Shown: piece after piece, positions 1-8,614 of the stretch
How positions within the stretch are numbered: the stretch's first letter is position 1
How the letters are laid out: every line of letters begins with the position of its first letter
Assembly (NCBI GenBank): GCA_043825615.1
Contig: JBDRRS010000019.1
Coordinates: 62,001-126,000 of the forward strand
DNA length: 64,000 nt
Direction of reading: 5' to 3'
DNA from: JBDRMV01 sp043825615
GTDB lineage: Bacteria > CG03
Program-made: the position numbers and the translations under genes
The notes under the pieces: generated by a model
Database searches by the model: none
What the model was told of the DNA's origin: nothing
Seen by the model: only the letters and a program-made list of their open reading frames with translations

Positions 1-240
1 AAAAGGAGACGGGTGCAGAGCGATTATCGATAATGCCGGCTCGGTTCGATCTACTGCAAGCGCAGTTTTTGGATTGGGCTTAAGCATACCCGCAAACCGC
101 GACGGTTCCGAGAATCCTCGCCCTGTGGTAGGCTTTTTACAACCGGATAACAAAGGTAAAATTATCAGTACTGCAAAAAATCCTTTTATGCTATCTGCCT
201 TGCTCTTATTATTTCTTTTATCGTTATTGTAAAGCGCCAT
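1..240 (-). CDS. Putative lipoprotein, 5' part only
   Basis: The 80 visible codons open with an ATG at 240 and run off the left edge of the window. The N-terminus is basic and asparagine-rich, followed by a hydrophobic stretch (FFAVLIILPLLSGC) ending in an LSGC lipobox, so the mature protein should be a lipid-anchored periplasmic protein. After the cysteine comes a flexible K/P/T/G-rich stretch. The gene lies 24 bp downstream of the membrane-thioredoxin gene and is the last visible member of the pseudopilus operon. A lipoprotein there could be a PilP/GspS-like assembly factor, but nothing in the visible residues proves that. Confidence 0.6.
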   Translation of the reverse strand, partial: MALYNNDKRNNKSKADSIKGFFAVLIILPLLSGCKKPTTGRGFSEPSRFAGMLKPNPKTALAVDRTEPALSIIALHPSPF

Positions 241-264
241 TTCTAATGTTTTTAAAGGACCTTT

Positions 265-1650
265 TTATTTTTTTATTAATTCTTCGATTATCTGCTCTGT
301 ATTTCTCCGCGCTTCGACGCTGTATATTATATTTCCTTTGTTTAACGCAAAAAGCGTCGGTATCCCGCGTATACCCCATTTTCTGACTAAATCCGAATTC
401 CAGCTTTTCCCGTCGTAATACTGCGGCCATTCAATTTGATTTTCTTTGCAAAAACTTATAACCTTGTCTTTATCTTTATCAAGATTAATTCCGATAAACA
501 GAACATTCTTGTTTTTGTACTTGCTATATAGCTTTTTCATCCTCGGTATCTCGGCGACGCAAGGTCCGCACCATGTCGCCCAGAAATCGATAATTATAAT
601 TTTATTCTTATTTGAACTGAAAGAAATATTTTTTTTACTTATTATATCCGTAAATTCCAAATCAAATTTCTTCCCGATTGTTTCCCTTCTCTTCTCTACC
701 TCTCTTTTATACCTTGCTTTAGCTTTATCATAATCGCGCTTTTTCTTGAGGGCCATCATTTTACGGTCGTCTTCTTTTCTACGTTCTCGTTCTGCTTCTT
801 TTATATAATCCTTTATTACAAATATCCCCGACGCGATTACACAAAGCAACCCTGCTGCTATGATATTTTTTATGGTAAAGCACTTCTTGATTTTAAGAGC
901 GGGAATAATTTCTTTTTCCTCTACTTCATCTTCTATGAACCTTAAATTGCGGTGATTTTCCAGATGATAACCATACCGGCGCTGAATGGGATATACCCAG
1001 TTAAAACTTAACATTAATACTGCTGCCCAGCCCGTAAATAAACATTTCCCAACGAAAAATATAGATACCAAGAGAAATATTAAAAGAATACAGGCCGCTG
1101 ATAACAGAAGAACAGGAAATCTTGCGGTATTAAAACTTTCCAGGAATTTATATGAATCAAGCCATTCCTGCGAGACGCAAATGTCCCAGTATTTTTTTTC
1201 AATTTTTTCATGGGTTCTCATGAGGTTAAGAATTTTAACATTTATAAAATACGGAAAAATCACTGTTGAGTAAATAAACGCCGCGCCTGACAAAATTAAT
1301 AACGGAGAAAAATGCAGTAATATATTACCTGCCTCTTTGCCGTGCACATTTAACAGCGGTAATAAGAAAGATATTGCCAGCCAGCAGAACAGAGGAAATA
1401 TCACAAGTTTTTCGGAAATTCTGATACGTTTAAGACAATTGTTTAACGTGTAATCGGCATTTGTTTGAAAGTTTTGAACATCATCGCTTATGGATTGAAA
1501 TTTCTCCTGCCGGGCGGCGTTTTTCAGAAAGACGGAAGTTCTGTCGAAATGGGCTTTCATTCTCTTATGAAAAGCCACGTAAATATGATACCATCCGAGC
1601 GTTGCAATTCCCCGAATCAAGTTGAATAAAAACCGGATTGAATATTTCAT
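265..1650 (-). CDS. Polytopic membrane protein with C-terminal TlpA-like thioredoxin domain
   Basis: The protein has 461 residues. The N-terminal two thirds hold four to six hydrophobic segments (roughly residues 80-145, 175-220 and 262-280). A highly charged Lys/Arg/Glu helix follows (about 285-325), probably a coiled coil. The last ~120 residues form a thioredoxin fold of the TlpA/ResA type: the active site FWATWCGPC is followed by a GINLDKD segment and a cis-proline loop (GIRGIPT). Known relatives keep periplasmic cysteines reduced. It starts directly after the PilX-like gene stop, within the pseudopilus operon, so disulfide handling of pilins or secreted substrates is a reasonable inference. 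The large membrane part is not a family I recognise. Confidence 0.8.
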   Translation of the reverse strand: MKYSIRFLFNLIRGIATLGWYHIYVAFHKRMKAHFDRTSVFLKNAARQEKFQSISDDVQNFQTNADYTLNNCLKRIRISEKLVIFPLFCWLAISFLLPLLNVHGKEAGNILLHFSPLLILSGAAFIYSTVIFPYFINVKILNLMRTHEKIEKKYWDICVSQEWLDSYKFLESFNTARFPVLLLSAACILLIFLLVSIFFVGKCLFTGWAAVLMLSFNWVYPIQRRYGYHLENHRNLRFIEDEVEEKEIIPALKIKKCFTIKNIIAAGLLCVIASGIFVIKDYIKEAERERRKEDDRKMMALKKKRDYDKAKARYKREVEKRRETIGKKFDLEFTDIISKKNISFSSNKNKIIIIDFWATWCGPCVAEIPRMKKLYSKYKNKNVLFIGINLDKDKDKVISFCKENQIEWPQYYDGKSWNSDLVRKWGIRGIPTLFALNKGNIIYSVEARRNTEQIIEELIKK

Positions 1651-2058
1651 TTATAATTTCTGCCAGATAATGGTTCTGTAAACTCCTTTCCCGTCTTTCT
1701 CTGCCGCCACTCTGATAATCTTCTTCGCTCTGACATGTTTCATATCAGGAATATACCCGGTAGAAGTAATGATAAACTGACCGTTTCCCTGGCGGACATC
1801 CACGCTGAAAGCGCCGATATCCAATTTAGCGCCTTTCTCTCCCTTGTACCCTGTGTTCCCTTTTGATAATTCCCATAATCCTTTTGTAATTCCGGCTTCT
1901 GCCAGATGAAACGCAGCCGCCGACATTTTTATGTTATTCATAGCTTTGTATTGAGAATTAATAACACTCAGCACGCTGATAATAAGCAGCCAGCAGAATA
2001 TTATCAAAAAAGTCGCAGCTATCCAGACGCTCCCTTTTTCGTCCTGTATAATCTTCAT
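1651..2058 (-). CDS. PilX/GspK-like minor pilin
   Basis: The product is 135 residues long. After a short cytoplasmic stretch (MKIIQDEKGS) there is one hydrophobic helix (about 11-32), then the segment AAAFHLAEAGITKGLWEL. That matches the N-terminal signature of PilX-type minor pilins, where a similar LAEAG motif follows the membrane helix. The cleavage site lacks the usual GFTLIEL form, which is also normal for PilX-like proteins. The gene overlaps the stop of the preceding prepilin gene by one base, so it is translationally coupled in the pseudopilus operon. It probably sits at the tip or initiates assembly of the pseudopilus. Confidence 0.7.
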   Translation of the reverse strand: MKIIQDEKGSVWIAATFLIIFCWLLIISVLSVINSQYKAMNNIKMSAAAFHLAEAGITKGLWELSKGNTGYKGEKGAKLDIGAFSVDVRQGNGQFIITSTGYIPDMKHVRAKKIIRVAAEKDGKGVYRTIIWQKL

Positions 2059-2621
2059 TATAAACCCCTGTTTCGCAAACCGGCGGATGAAGAAAAAGTC
2101 CTTTTATATTCTCTCCTGCCGTAACCATAACTGAAAGTTGCTGCAAATGTAACCAATTTCGCATTTTTATCAGACGGGTAGAAAGAGAACTTGATGCTTT
2201 TCAAGTTGTGGGAAAGCGCCTGCTTTGTAGGTGTCCGTAAACTTCTTTTGTCTGTGAAAACCCGCTTAATTAAAATTTCCGGTCTTTTTTTATCCCGGTG
2301 GTAAACAATATAATCGTAGAAATCACCTGAAAACCGACGGCCGGGAATAACCGCCGGAGTTTTCAAGATAATACATTTTTCAGAGGCGCTGAATTTATCC
2401 CACTTTTGCGCCGATTCACTTGCGTTCCGAATGTCATTTTCAAGAAGGTACATCACTGTCCTGGATGAACGGGCTATTTCGGAACAGGCGTAACTCATGC
2501 GGTAAAGCTTATGTAAATACCGGAATACGGGAATGTTTCCTGCCACTAAAATTCCCATTATGGCAACACATATCATTAACTCAATCAGAGTAAAACCATT
2601 ATTTTTTATTTTTCTTTTCAT
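2058..2621 (-). CDS. Type II/IV prepilin-like protein
   Basis: I place the start at the ATG at 2621, which overlaps the previous gene's stop as ATGA and has GGAAG just upstream. An in-frame upstream ATG would add 19 residues of overlap without benefit. The protein then begins MKRKIKNNGFTLIELMICVA, a textbook class III signal peptide: basic leader, cleavage after Gly, N-methylated Phe, Glu at +5, and a hydrophobic helix. The remaining ~160 residues resemble the beta-rich part of GspJ-type minor pseudopilins. Prepilin peptidase is not in this window. Confidence 0.8.
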   Translation of the reverse strand: MKRKIKNNGFTLIELMICVAIMGILVAGNIPVFRYLHKLYRMSYACSEIARSSRTVMYLLENDIRNASESAQKWDKFSASEKCIILKTPAVIPGRRFSGDFYDYIVYHRDKKRPEILIKRVFTDKRSLRTPTKQALSHNLKSIKFSFYPSDKNAKLVTFAATFSYGYGRREYKRTFSSSAGLRNRGL

Positions 2622-3007
2622 TCTTCCATTAAACTCACTAATTTGATTTTTCTTTCTTTTCCCCTTGAAGGACGCCATTTAATTTCCACTGTAACTTTTT
2701 TCAAATCCGTACTCTTATAATTTTCCTCGCTTACGGAGAAATCAAGTTTTTTTGATTTTTTAATAACGGGCGTATATTTCTGCAATTCTCTTCTGTTCGG
2801 AAATCTTCCGGTGCACCTGCGAAGTTCCATCAATTGATTGGCGAGATTAACTGCTTGAGAATAAGTTATAATATCCGAACCGGCATTTAACTGCCGGAAA
2901 AAAACTCTTGCGCCGGAGACAAACATTATTCCTATGACACTTGTAAGAATCATAAGTTCTATTAAACTCATGCCTTTTTGTCTGTTGCGAAAAAATAATT
3001 TTCTCAT
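2618..3007 (-). CDS. Type II/IV prepilin-like protein
   Basis: This is a 129-residue prepilin with the cleavage motif KGMSLIELMILTSVIGIMF near its N-terminus. Met replaces the usual Phe at +1, but Glu at +5 is kept. The globular part is short. It lies 12 bp after the second GspF-like gene and overlaps the next prepilin by 4 bp. It could be a GspI-like minor pseudopilin. No obvious major pseudopilin (GspG) with its typical C-terminal calcium loop is present in the operon. Confidence 0.78.
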   Translation of the reverse strand: MRKLFFRNRQKGMSLIELMILTSVIGIMFVSGARVFFRQLNAGSDIITYSQAVNLANQLMELRRCTGRFPNRRELQKYTPVIKKSKKLDFSVSEENYKSTDLKKVTVEIKWRPSRGKERKIKLVSLMEE

Positions 3008-3019
3008 CTCATATAATTC

Positions 3020-4051
3020 CTAATCAACCATCGAACCCATACTGAATATCGGAAGATAACAAGCAAATACAACGGTACCTATAATCAATCCAAAAACAAC
3101 CAGAATAACCGGCTCAATAATCTTTACTATTATCTGGCTCCTGCCGTCAGCCCTTTGCTGGTAGTAATCCCCTGTTACCATAAGCCACTTTTCAAGGTCG
3201 TCTCTTTCTTCGGCGGCGCTCAGGACCCATGTAAGAGTCGGCGGGAAAATCTCCGCTTTTTTTAGCGCCGAACCGATTTTTTCGCCTTTGGAAATTAACT
3301 CTTTCGCTTTTGCCAGACCTGTTTCAATGTTTCTGTTACCTACAGTTTTTTCCGTCAGTGTAAAAGCTTCTATAATTCCCACTCCGTTTTTTAACAGATG
3401 CCCGAGTGTTTTACAGAACCGGCTTATACTCACTGACAGAATAAAATCAGACCAGAAAGGTATTTTATTCTCTCCCCACATTCTTATTTTCCGCCTGAAC
3501 GCAAACACTGCAATTAAAAGAAATATCAGTAAAATAAATGCCTGATAACTTCCAAGAAAATTACCTATCCCCATTACGATACGGGTAGGAACGGGCAAGC
3601 TCCTGCCAAAAGATGAAAAGACCTCATTAAATAGTATTGACACTCTGGGAATAACAATGAAACTGAATAATAACATTTCAAGAACGAATCCCACAATTAA
3701 GATTGCCGGATAAATCATATTTGCCTTCACCTTGTTTTTCAATATCAGTAAGTCCTGACTATACGAGACCATTTGATGAAGCACTTCGCTTAAATTGCCG
3801 CTTTCTTCTCCGGCTTTCACCATTGCCGAATACATTTCAGGCAGGGAATCGGAATATTCGGCAAGCGCATGAGAGAATGAACTTCCCTTTTCAATTTCTT
3901 TTGTTAATTCTTCAATGGTTTTTATTAACCGTTTGTCTTTCATTTCTGCTGATATTCTTTTCAAACTTTCCGTTATAGGTAAATCCAACTCCAGCATAGC
4001 CGCCAATTGCTGGTTAAAAAGAATAAAAGATTCAAGTGAAATTTTTTTCAT
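3020..4051 (-). CDS. Type II secretion/type IV pilus inner-membrane platform protein (GspF/PilC), copy 2
   Basis: The 343 residues contain two GspF domains, each an alpha-helical cytoplasmic bundle followed by membrane helices. The first has the conserved ...GSSFSHAL and MVKAGEESGNL motifs (about 55-90). The second has GEKIGSAL and a C-terminal membrane helix (VILVVFGLIIGTVVFACYLPIF). Hydrophobic segments lie near residues 115-140, 168-185 and 310-335. The family forms the membrane platform that the ATPase GspE/PilB drives. It is one of two consecutive platform genes, which may have arisen by duplication. Confidence 0.85.
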   Translation of the reverse strand: MKKISLESFILFNQQLAAMLELDLPITESLKRISAEMKDKRLIKTIEELTKEIEKGSSFSHALAEYSDSLPEMYSAMVKAGEESGNLSEVLHQMVSYSQDLLILKNKVKANMIYPAILIVGFVLEMLLFSFIVIPRVSILFNEVFSSFGRSLPVPTRIVMGIGNFLGSYQAFILLIFLLIAVFAFRRKIRMWGENKIPFWSDFILSVSISRFCKTLGHLLKNGVGIIEAFTLTEKTVGNRNIETGLAKAKELISKGEKIGSALKKAEIFPPTLTWVLSAAEERDDLEKWLMVTGDYYQQRADGRSQIIVKIIEPVILVVFGLIIGTVVFACYLPIFSMGSMVD

Positions 4052-4075
4052 AAGTTTTCTCCCGATAACCGAATT

Positions 4076-5119
4076 TTATTCAATTCCGAGCCCCCCCATA
4101 AAAAATATCGGAGCATAGAGCGCTATGGTCATAAAAGCAACCAATAAGCCAATGCAAATATTGGCGGACCTCTCAATAAGAGGAACCAGATAATCTATTC
4201 TTGAACGAATCCATATCTCGTTATATTCGCTTAACCACCACAATGAATCAGGTAAATTCTCCCGTTCTTCGCCGAGAGAGATTGTCCATACCAAGTCCTT
4301 TGAAAATCCTCCTGCATCGTTTAAAGCCCTGGAAAGTTTATTTCCTTTTCTAACGCAATCCGCCGCTTTTTTAATTTTATGCCGGAACTTTCTGCTTTGA
4401 ATACCCTCTTCGGTTAATTGAAGACCCTTTATCAAAGAACATCCGCTCTTCAGTAAAATAGACAGTGTGCGGCAGAAATTCATCTCTCTTTCTTTCTGCA
4501 GAAATTTATTTATAAAAGGAATTTTGGAAAGAACAGTTTCTATTATTCCTCTTTTCCGGGCTATTACAAATAATATAACCAAAACTATCAGAATCATCAC
4601 AAGAAGGAAAAAGTAAGCTATTAAAAAATCTGAAAGACTGATGAGAATTCGCGTAATTAACGGTAATGTCTGACCAAAACTCGTAAAAACCTCTTTAAAT
4701 GCAGGAATTACAAATACAAGAATGAATAAACAAATAAAAATAGTAATACAAAATATTATTGCGGAATAGTCTATAACGTCGATTATTCCCTCTTTCAACA
4801 TCTTTTCCTTTTCTAATGTCTTAACGGAAAGCTGCAGGGCTTGGGAAATATTTTCCGCTTCTTCGCCGACTTTTATAATTGAAATATATGATTTTGGAAA
4901 CACCTTCGGAAAAGAACTTATCGCCGCGGAGAAAGAAAATCCCCTTTCTAAATTTAGAACTATTTTTACAAAAACATCCTTAAGCCAGAGTTCACGCAAA
5001 CCCGACAAATAAACTTTCATGCTTTCAAGCAAAGGTAATCCCTGTGTGAGCGTGGAAATTAAATAATTGTTCAGAGACAGCAATTCCTCTCTTGAAATTC
5101 TACGCCGTTTCCATCTCAT
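4076..5119 (-). CDS. Type II secretion/type IV pilus inner-membrane platform protein (GspF/PilC), copy 1
   Basis: The 347 residues have the same architecture as the following gene: two GspF domains (markers RGFSFSAAISSF and VGEEAENISQAL, then GNKLSRAL and SLGEERENL) and membrane helices near 125-150, 170-195 and 315-340. The protein ends in YAPIFFMGGLGIE, the usual GspF C-terminus. It is placed 13 bp after the ATPase gene. Having two platform proteins with one ATPase suggests either a heterodimeric platform or separate assembly and retraction modules. Confidence 0.85.
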   Translation of the reverse strand: MRWKRRRISREELLSLNNYLISTLTQGLPLLESMKVYLSGLRELWLKDVFVKIVLNLERGFSFSAAISSFPKVFPKSYISIIKVGEEAENISQALQLSVKTLEKEKMLKEGIIDVIDYSAIIFCITIFICLFILVFVIPAFKEVFTSFGQTLPLITRILISLSDFLIAYFFLLVMILIVLVILFVIARKRGIIETVLSKIPFINKFLQKEREMNFCRTLSILLKSGCSLIKGLQLTEEGIQSRKFRHKIKKAADCVRKGNKLSRALNDAGGFSKDLVWTISLGEERENLPDSLWWLSEYNEIWIRSRIDYLVPLIERSANICIGLLVAFMTIALYAPIFFMGGLGIE

Positions 5120-5132
5120 AAAGAATTCCTTT

Positions 5133-6398
5133 TCAAGTTACCTTGATAACTTCTTCTATCGTCGTAATTCCGGCAATTACCTTCTCTATCCCGTCATCAA
5201 GCATATTTTTCATACCATGTCCTTTCACCGCTTCCATAATTTTTCTTGACTGCGCCTTTTCTACCACTAAATCTCTGATATTATCATCAACCAATAAAAG
5301 TTCAAAAATCCCCGTGCGTCCGGTGTAACCGCTCATGCCGCATTTCTTGCAGCCCCTCCCTTTCTGAAAAGTAAAATTTTTAAATTTTTCCCGGTTCGGC
5401 ATCTGCGCCATAATCTTTTCGGAAGGCGTATAATCAACCCTGCATTCCGGACAGATTATCCCGACGAGCCGCTGAGCAACAATACCCTTTATTGATGATG
5501 CGACCATATATGGTTCAACTTCAAGATTAATCAAGCGGGTAAAAACGCCGATAGAAGTTCCGCTGTGAATTGTGCTGAGAATTAAATGACCGGTAAGACC
5601 CGCCTGAATTGCAATTTCAGCCGTTTCCCGGTCACGAATTTCCCCAATCATAATTACATCCGGGTCCTGTCTCAGAAGCGACCTCAAGCCGGAAGAAAAA
5701 GTTATTCCCGCCACAGGATTAACCTGACTTTGGTTAATACTTCCAAGGTCATACTCAACAGGGTCTTCAATGGTCATAATATTACAACTATCGGCTCCGA
5801 TTTGCTGAATGTACTTTAATGCCGCATACATCGTGGTCGTTTTCCCGCTGCCGGCAGGTCCCGTTAAGAGAACAGTTCCCTGATTCTTCTCAAGAAGACC
5901 CTTCAATTTTTTGTTTATTTCTTCAGGAAATCCTAATTCATCAAAACTTCGCAAAGGCTGTGTAGAACTCATAAAACGAATAACAACTTTTTCACCGTGA
6001 ATCGTAGGAAAAAATGAAAACCTTAAATCCACATCTTTTTCCTTATACCGTATCTTTATTCGGCCGTCCTGCGGCAGTTTCTTACGGTAAGTCACCAACT
6101 TACTGATTACTTTAAGCCGGCTGACTAAATTTTCCTCAAACTCCTTTGGAAAACTACCGACAGTTCTTAACATACCGTCTATTCTAAATCTAACCTGTAC
6201 CCTATCAACGAAAGGTTCCATGTGAATATCGCTTGCCTGATTGCGCACCCCGGCCGCCAGTATATAATCGACGGCGGTTATTGCCCAGTCCTCACCTCCG
6301 TTTAGAATCTCATCAATCCGAAACTGAAATTCATCAAATGGGGACGGTGCTTTACCTGTCTGCCGCCAGGCAGGCAATATGACATTTTTCTCTTTCAC
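5133..6398 (-). CDS. Type II secretion/type IV pilus assembly ATPase (GspE/PilB family)
   Basis: This hexameric ATPase powers pseudopilus assembly. The 421 residues start with a GTG at 6398 and lack the N-terminal GspE domain. They begin directly with the N2 domain (QASDIHMEPF, RIDGML). The Walker A motif GPAGSGKTT lies near residue 180, the Walker B DVIMIGE near 247, and the His box HLILSTIH after it. A tetracysteine zinc site (CPEC near 317, CKKC near 349) follows, then SGYTGRTGIFELL. An 8-codon ORF (ATG at 6421) ends by overlapping the GTG start and may couple translation. Residues LPAWRQTG come from a repeat-like stretch at 6355-6374. Confidence 0.9.
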   Translation of the reverse strand: MKEKNVILPAWRQTGKAPSPFDEFQFRIDEILNGGEDWAITAVDYILAAGVRNQASDIHMEPFVDRVQVRFRIDGMLRTVGSFPKEFEENLVSRLKVISKLVTYRKKLPQDGRIKIRYKEKDVDLRFSFFPTIHGEKVVIRFMSSTQPLRSFDELGFPEEINKKLKGLLEKNQGTVLLTGPAGSGKTTTMYAALKYIQQIGADSCNIMTIEDPVEYDLGSINQSQVNPVAGITFSSGLRSLLRQDPDVIMIGEIRDRETAEIAIQAGLTGHLILSTIHSGTSIGVFTRLINLEVEPYMVASSIKGIVAQRLVGIICPECRVDYTPSEKIMAQMPNREKFKNFTFQKGRGCKKCGMSGYTGRTGIFELLLVDDNIRDLVVEKAQSRKIMEAVKGHGMKNMLDDGIEKVIAGITTIEEVIKVT

Positions 6399-6442
6399 GT
6401 GATCCGTGCGTCCTTTTTCATTTGCTATCTCAACCGTACCTA

Positions 6443-6471
6443 ATTCTAACTTTTGAAGGCTATACTGTCAA
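6443..6471 (-). promoter_or_regulatory. Promoter of the pseudopilus operon
   Basis: On the minus strand TTGACA (6471-6466) and TAGAAT (6448-6443) are separated by exactly 17 bp. Transcription would start near 6436 and leave a leader of about 38 nt before the ATPase start codon at 6398. Confidence 0.7.
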
Positions 6472-6497
6472 ACAAAACGAAAAAAAAGCGAGCCGGG

Positions 6498-7514
6498 TCA
6501 ATTTTTTCCGGCGGACGTCTTAAGATGCTTTATTTTGGACGGCTTATACATAATGTAAAACGGAAGGCCAAGGGAACTGACAATCAGAATTACAATTTTA
6601 TTTGCGAGAGACGTCGCCACCGATATTTCGGAAGAAATACCCAGCAGATTAAAAAGAACCGAATACGCCGCCTCGCCGATGCCCCAGCCCGCGAACGAAA
6701 CCGGAAGGCCCTGTATAACGTTGATAACGGGTATCACGCACAAAAAACTGAAAAACGGGAGAGGCCTCTTCAGGAACGAAACCATTATAAAATAATTCAG
6801 CGAGATAACGGCCGTCTGAACAAAAAACGAAAGAAAAAGAGCCGTCAGAAAAGCGGAGCGCCCTTTCCTTTTGTAAAAGAAAACCGCCGAATGGATTTTC
6901 CTGAGAATATGGTCATCGGGAAGGCCTTTGTAAAACGCCGTTTTCAGGAGGAACTTCTCGTCAAGAAAGACGGCGAATAAAACCATGAAAAAGAAACCCG
7001 CGAGAAGCAGCCACACGAGGAACCTGACCTGCACAACGGTCTTCTGTAAATAAAGCGCCCCGAAGAAAATAAAAATGAATGTCGCCAGGGCTCCTATCGC
7101 CCTGTCCGCAAAAATCGTAAAAACGGCCGCCTTTTTCATATTTACGGCATCCCTGTGAATGTAATATCCCTTGATTATGTCGCCGCCGAGGGTGGACGGC
7201 ATCACATTGTTGAATAACAGACCTATTATTGAATACTTGAAGACCCTGGCAAAACTGATTTTAAAGCCCCTGTTTGTCAGAAGAATCTTCCACCTGAAAA
7301 CCGCAATCAAAATCATGACAAAAAAGATGAGTAAAAAACCAAGAATTTTACCGGCGGAAAATACCCTGAAATTTAAAATTATCGCTGAAAAATTCTCCCA
7401 GAACCTCTCGAAAAAAGACAAGTCCGGGTCGCATAACCCTATTTTTGAAATAACAAAAATAAATATTGCGGCGCTGACCGCTACCCGCATAATCAGTGAA
7501 ATTATTTTGCGCAT
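6498..7514 (-). CDS. Lysylphosphatidylglycerol synthase transmembrane-like protein (flippase-like, UPF0104)
   Basis: This 338-residue integral membrane protein has about eight hydrophobic segments. The family signature appears as FRWKILLTNRG, then FNNVMPSTLGGDIIKGYYIHR (about 100-125), and late in the protein GLPVSFAGWGIGEAAYSVLF. These match the LPG_synthase_TM/AglD2 family of membrane proteins linked to lipid flipping or glycolipid transfer. The exact substrate cannot be read from sequence. It is divergent from the aldolase gene. Its -10 element (TAAAAT at 7525-7520) sits only 5 nt before the ATG, so the mRNA is probably leaderless. Confidence 0.8.
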   Translation of the reverse strand: MRKIISLIMRVAVSAAIFIFVISKIGLCDPDLSFFERFWENFSAIILNFRVFSAGKILGFLLIFFVMILIAVFRWKILLTNRGFKISFARVFKYSIIGLLFNNVMPSTLGGDIIKGYYIHRDAVNMKKAAVFTIFADRAIGALATFIFIFFGALYLQKTVVQVRFLVWLLLAGFFFMVLFAVFLDEKFLLKTAFYKGLPDDHILRKIHSAVFFYKRKGRSAFLTALFLSFFVQTAVISLNYFIMVSFLKRPLPFFSFLCVIPVINVIQGLPVSFAGWGIGEAAYSVLFNLLGISSEISVATSLANKIVILIVSSLGLPFYIMYKPSKIKHLKTSAGKN

Positions 7515-7519
7515 TTTTT

Positions 7520-7531
7520 ATTTTAGCAAAT
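7520..7531 (-). promoter_or_regulatory. Extended -10 element abutting the start codon
   Basis: The minus strand reads TTTGCTAAAAT ending 5 nt before the ATG at 7514. The same string lies before the genes starting at 35534 and 38660. No good -35 is visible, but the TGC before TAAAAT makes an extended -10. Confidence 0.5.
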
Positions 7532-7546
7532 TAATCCGTCTTTTGC

Positions 7547-7575
7547 TTGACTTCCCGATTGATTTTTGCCAAACT
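7547..7575 (+). promoter_or_regulatory. Weak candidate promoter of fba
   Basis: TTGACT at 7547-7552 is followed after 17 bp by CAAACT at 7570-7575. The -10 is poor (3 of 6 matches), so this is tentative. Confidence 0.3.
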
Positions 7576-7604
7576 ACAATGCAATTTTAAACGGAGGGGC
7601 AGAT

Positions 7605-8579
7605 ATGATTAATTACAAAGATTTAGGCCTTGTTAACACGCGGGAACTTTTCAAAAAGGCAATCGTCGGCGGATACGCCATACCGGCCTATAATTTCAAC
7701 AACATGGAACAGCTTCAGGCGATAATAATGGGCTGCGCCGAAAGCGCTTCGCCGGTAATTCTTCAGATTTCGAAAGGCGCGCGGAAATACGCGAACCAGA
7801 CGCTTCTGCGGTATATGGCTCAGGGCGCGGTAGAGATGGTGAGAAAGGATTTGAAAAGCGGCATACCGATTGTTCTTCACCTTGATCACGGCGACAGTTA
7901 CGAATTGTGCGTTTCGTGCATTGAAACGGGTTTTTCTTCCGTTATGATAGACGGCTCGTCGAGCCCGTATGACGAAAACGCGGAACTTACGAAAAAAGTC
8001 GTCGGATACGCTCACAAATACGATGTCACGGTTGAAGGCGAACTCGGTGTTCTGGCCGGAATAGAAGACGAAGTATCATCCGAAAAATCGCATTACACAA
8101 ACCCCGAACAGGTGGAAGATTTTGTGAAAAAAACCGGCGTTGACAGTCTGGCGATTTCAATAGGGACAAGCCACGGAGCTTACAAATTCAAGGTTAAGCC
8201 GGGCGAATCGACGCCGCCCCTGAGATTTGATATTCTTGAAGAAGTGGAGAAGAGAATTCCCGGTTTTCCGATTGTTCTTCACGGTTCATCTTCCGTTCCG
8301 AAGGAATTCGTCGATATGTGCAACAAATACGGCGGCAAGCTTGAAAACGCCGTCGGAGTGCCGGAAGAGCAACTCCGGAAAGCAGCCAAGTCGGCTGTGT
8401 GCAAAATAAACATCGACACCGACGGCAGACTTGTCGTCACGGCAAAGATAAGAGAGGTTTTCAGCGAGAAGCCCTCGGAATTCGACCCGAGAAAATATCT
8501 CGGGCCCGCACGCGAAGCGCTTAAAAATCTGATTATTCATAAAAATAAAGAAGTTCTCGGAAGCGCAGGAAAATCCTGA
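7605..8579 (+). CDS. fba: Class II fructose-bisphosphate aldolase
   Basis: This zinc enzyme cleaves fructose-1,6-bisphosphate to glyceraldehyde-3-phosphate and dihydroxyacetone phosphate. The start is the ATG at 7605, with GGAGG at 7593-7597. An in-frame ORF extension upstream lacks support. The 324 residues carry NFNNMEQLQ near the N-terminus, LDHGDS with the zinc-binding His near residue 92, the EGELGVLAGIEDE segment near 145, and HGSSSVP near 225. The phosphate-binding KINIDTDGR follows. The length and insertions fit the longer FbaA-like ketose-bisphosphate aldolases. It is the first gene of a long plus-strand gene train. Confidence 0.93.
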   Translation: MINYKDLGLVNTRELFKKAIVGGYAIPAYNFNNMEQLQAIIMGCAESASPVILQISKGARKYANQTLLRYMAQGAVEMVRKDLKSGIPIVLHLDHGDSYELCVSCIETGFSSVMIDGSSSPYDENAELTKKVVGYAHKYDVTVEGELGVLAGIEDEVSSEKSHYTNPEQVEDFVKKTGVDSLAISIGTSHGAYKFKVKPGESTPPLRFDILEEVEKRIPGFPIVLHGSSSVPKEFVDMCNKYGGKLENAVGVPEEQLRKAAKSAVCKINIDTDGRLVVTAKIREVFSEKPSEFDPRKYLGPAREALKNLIIHKNKEVLGSAGKS

Positions 8580-8614
8580 TATAATAATTATTTCGCGCTT
8601 ATAGACGCGGAAAA

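Noticed and set aside
6453..6980. 175-codon plus-strand ORF
   Set aside because: It is opposite the UPF0104 membrane protein gene and is extremely Lys/Arg-rich, a mirror of hydrophobic codons.
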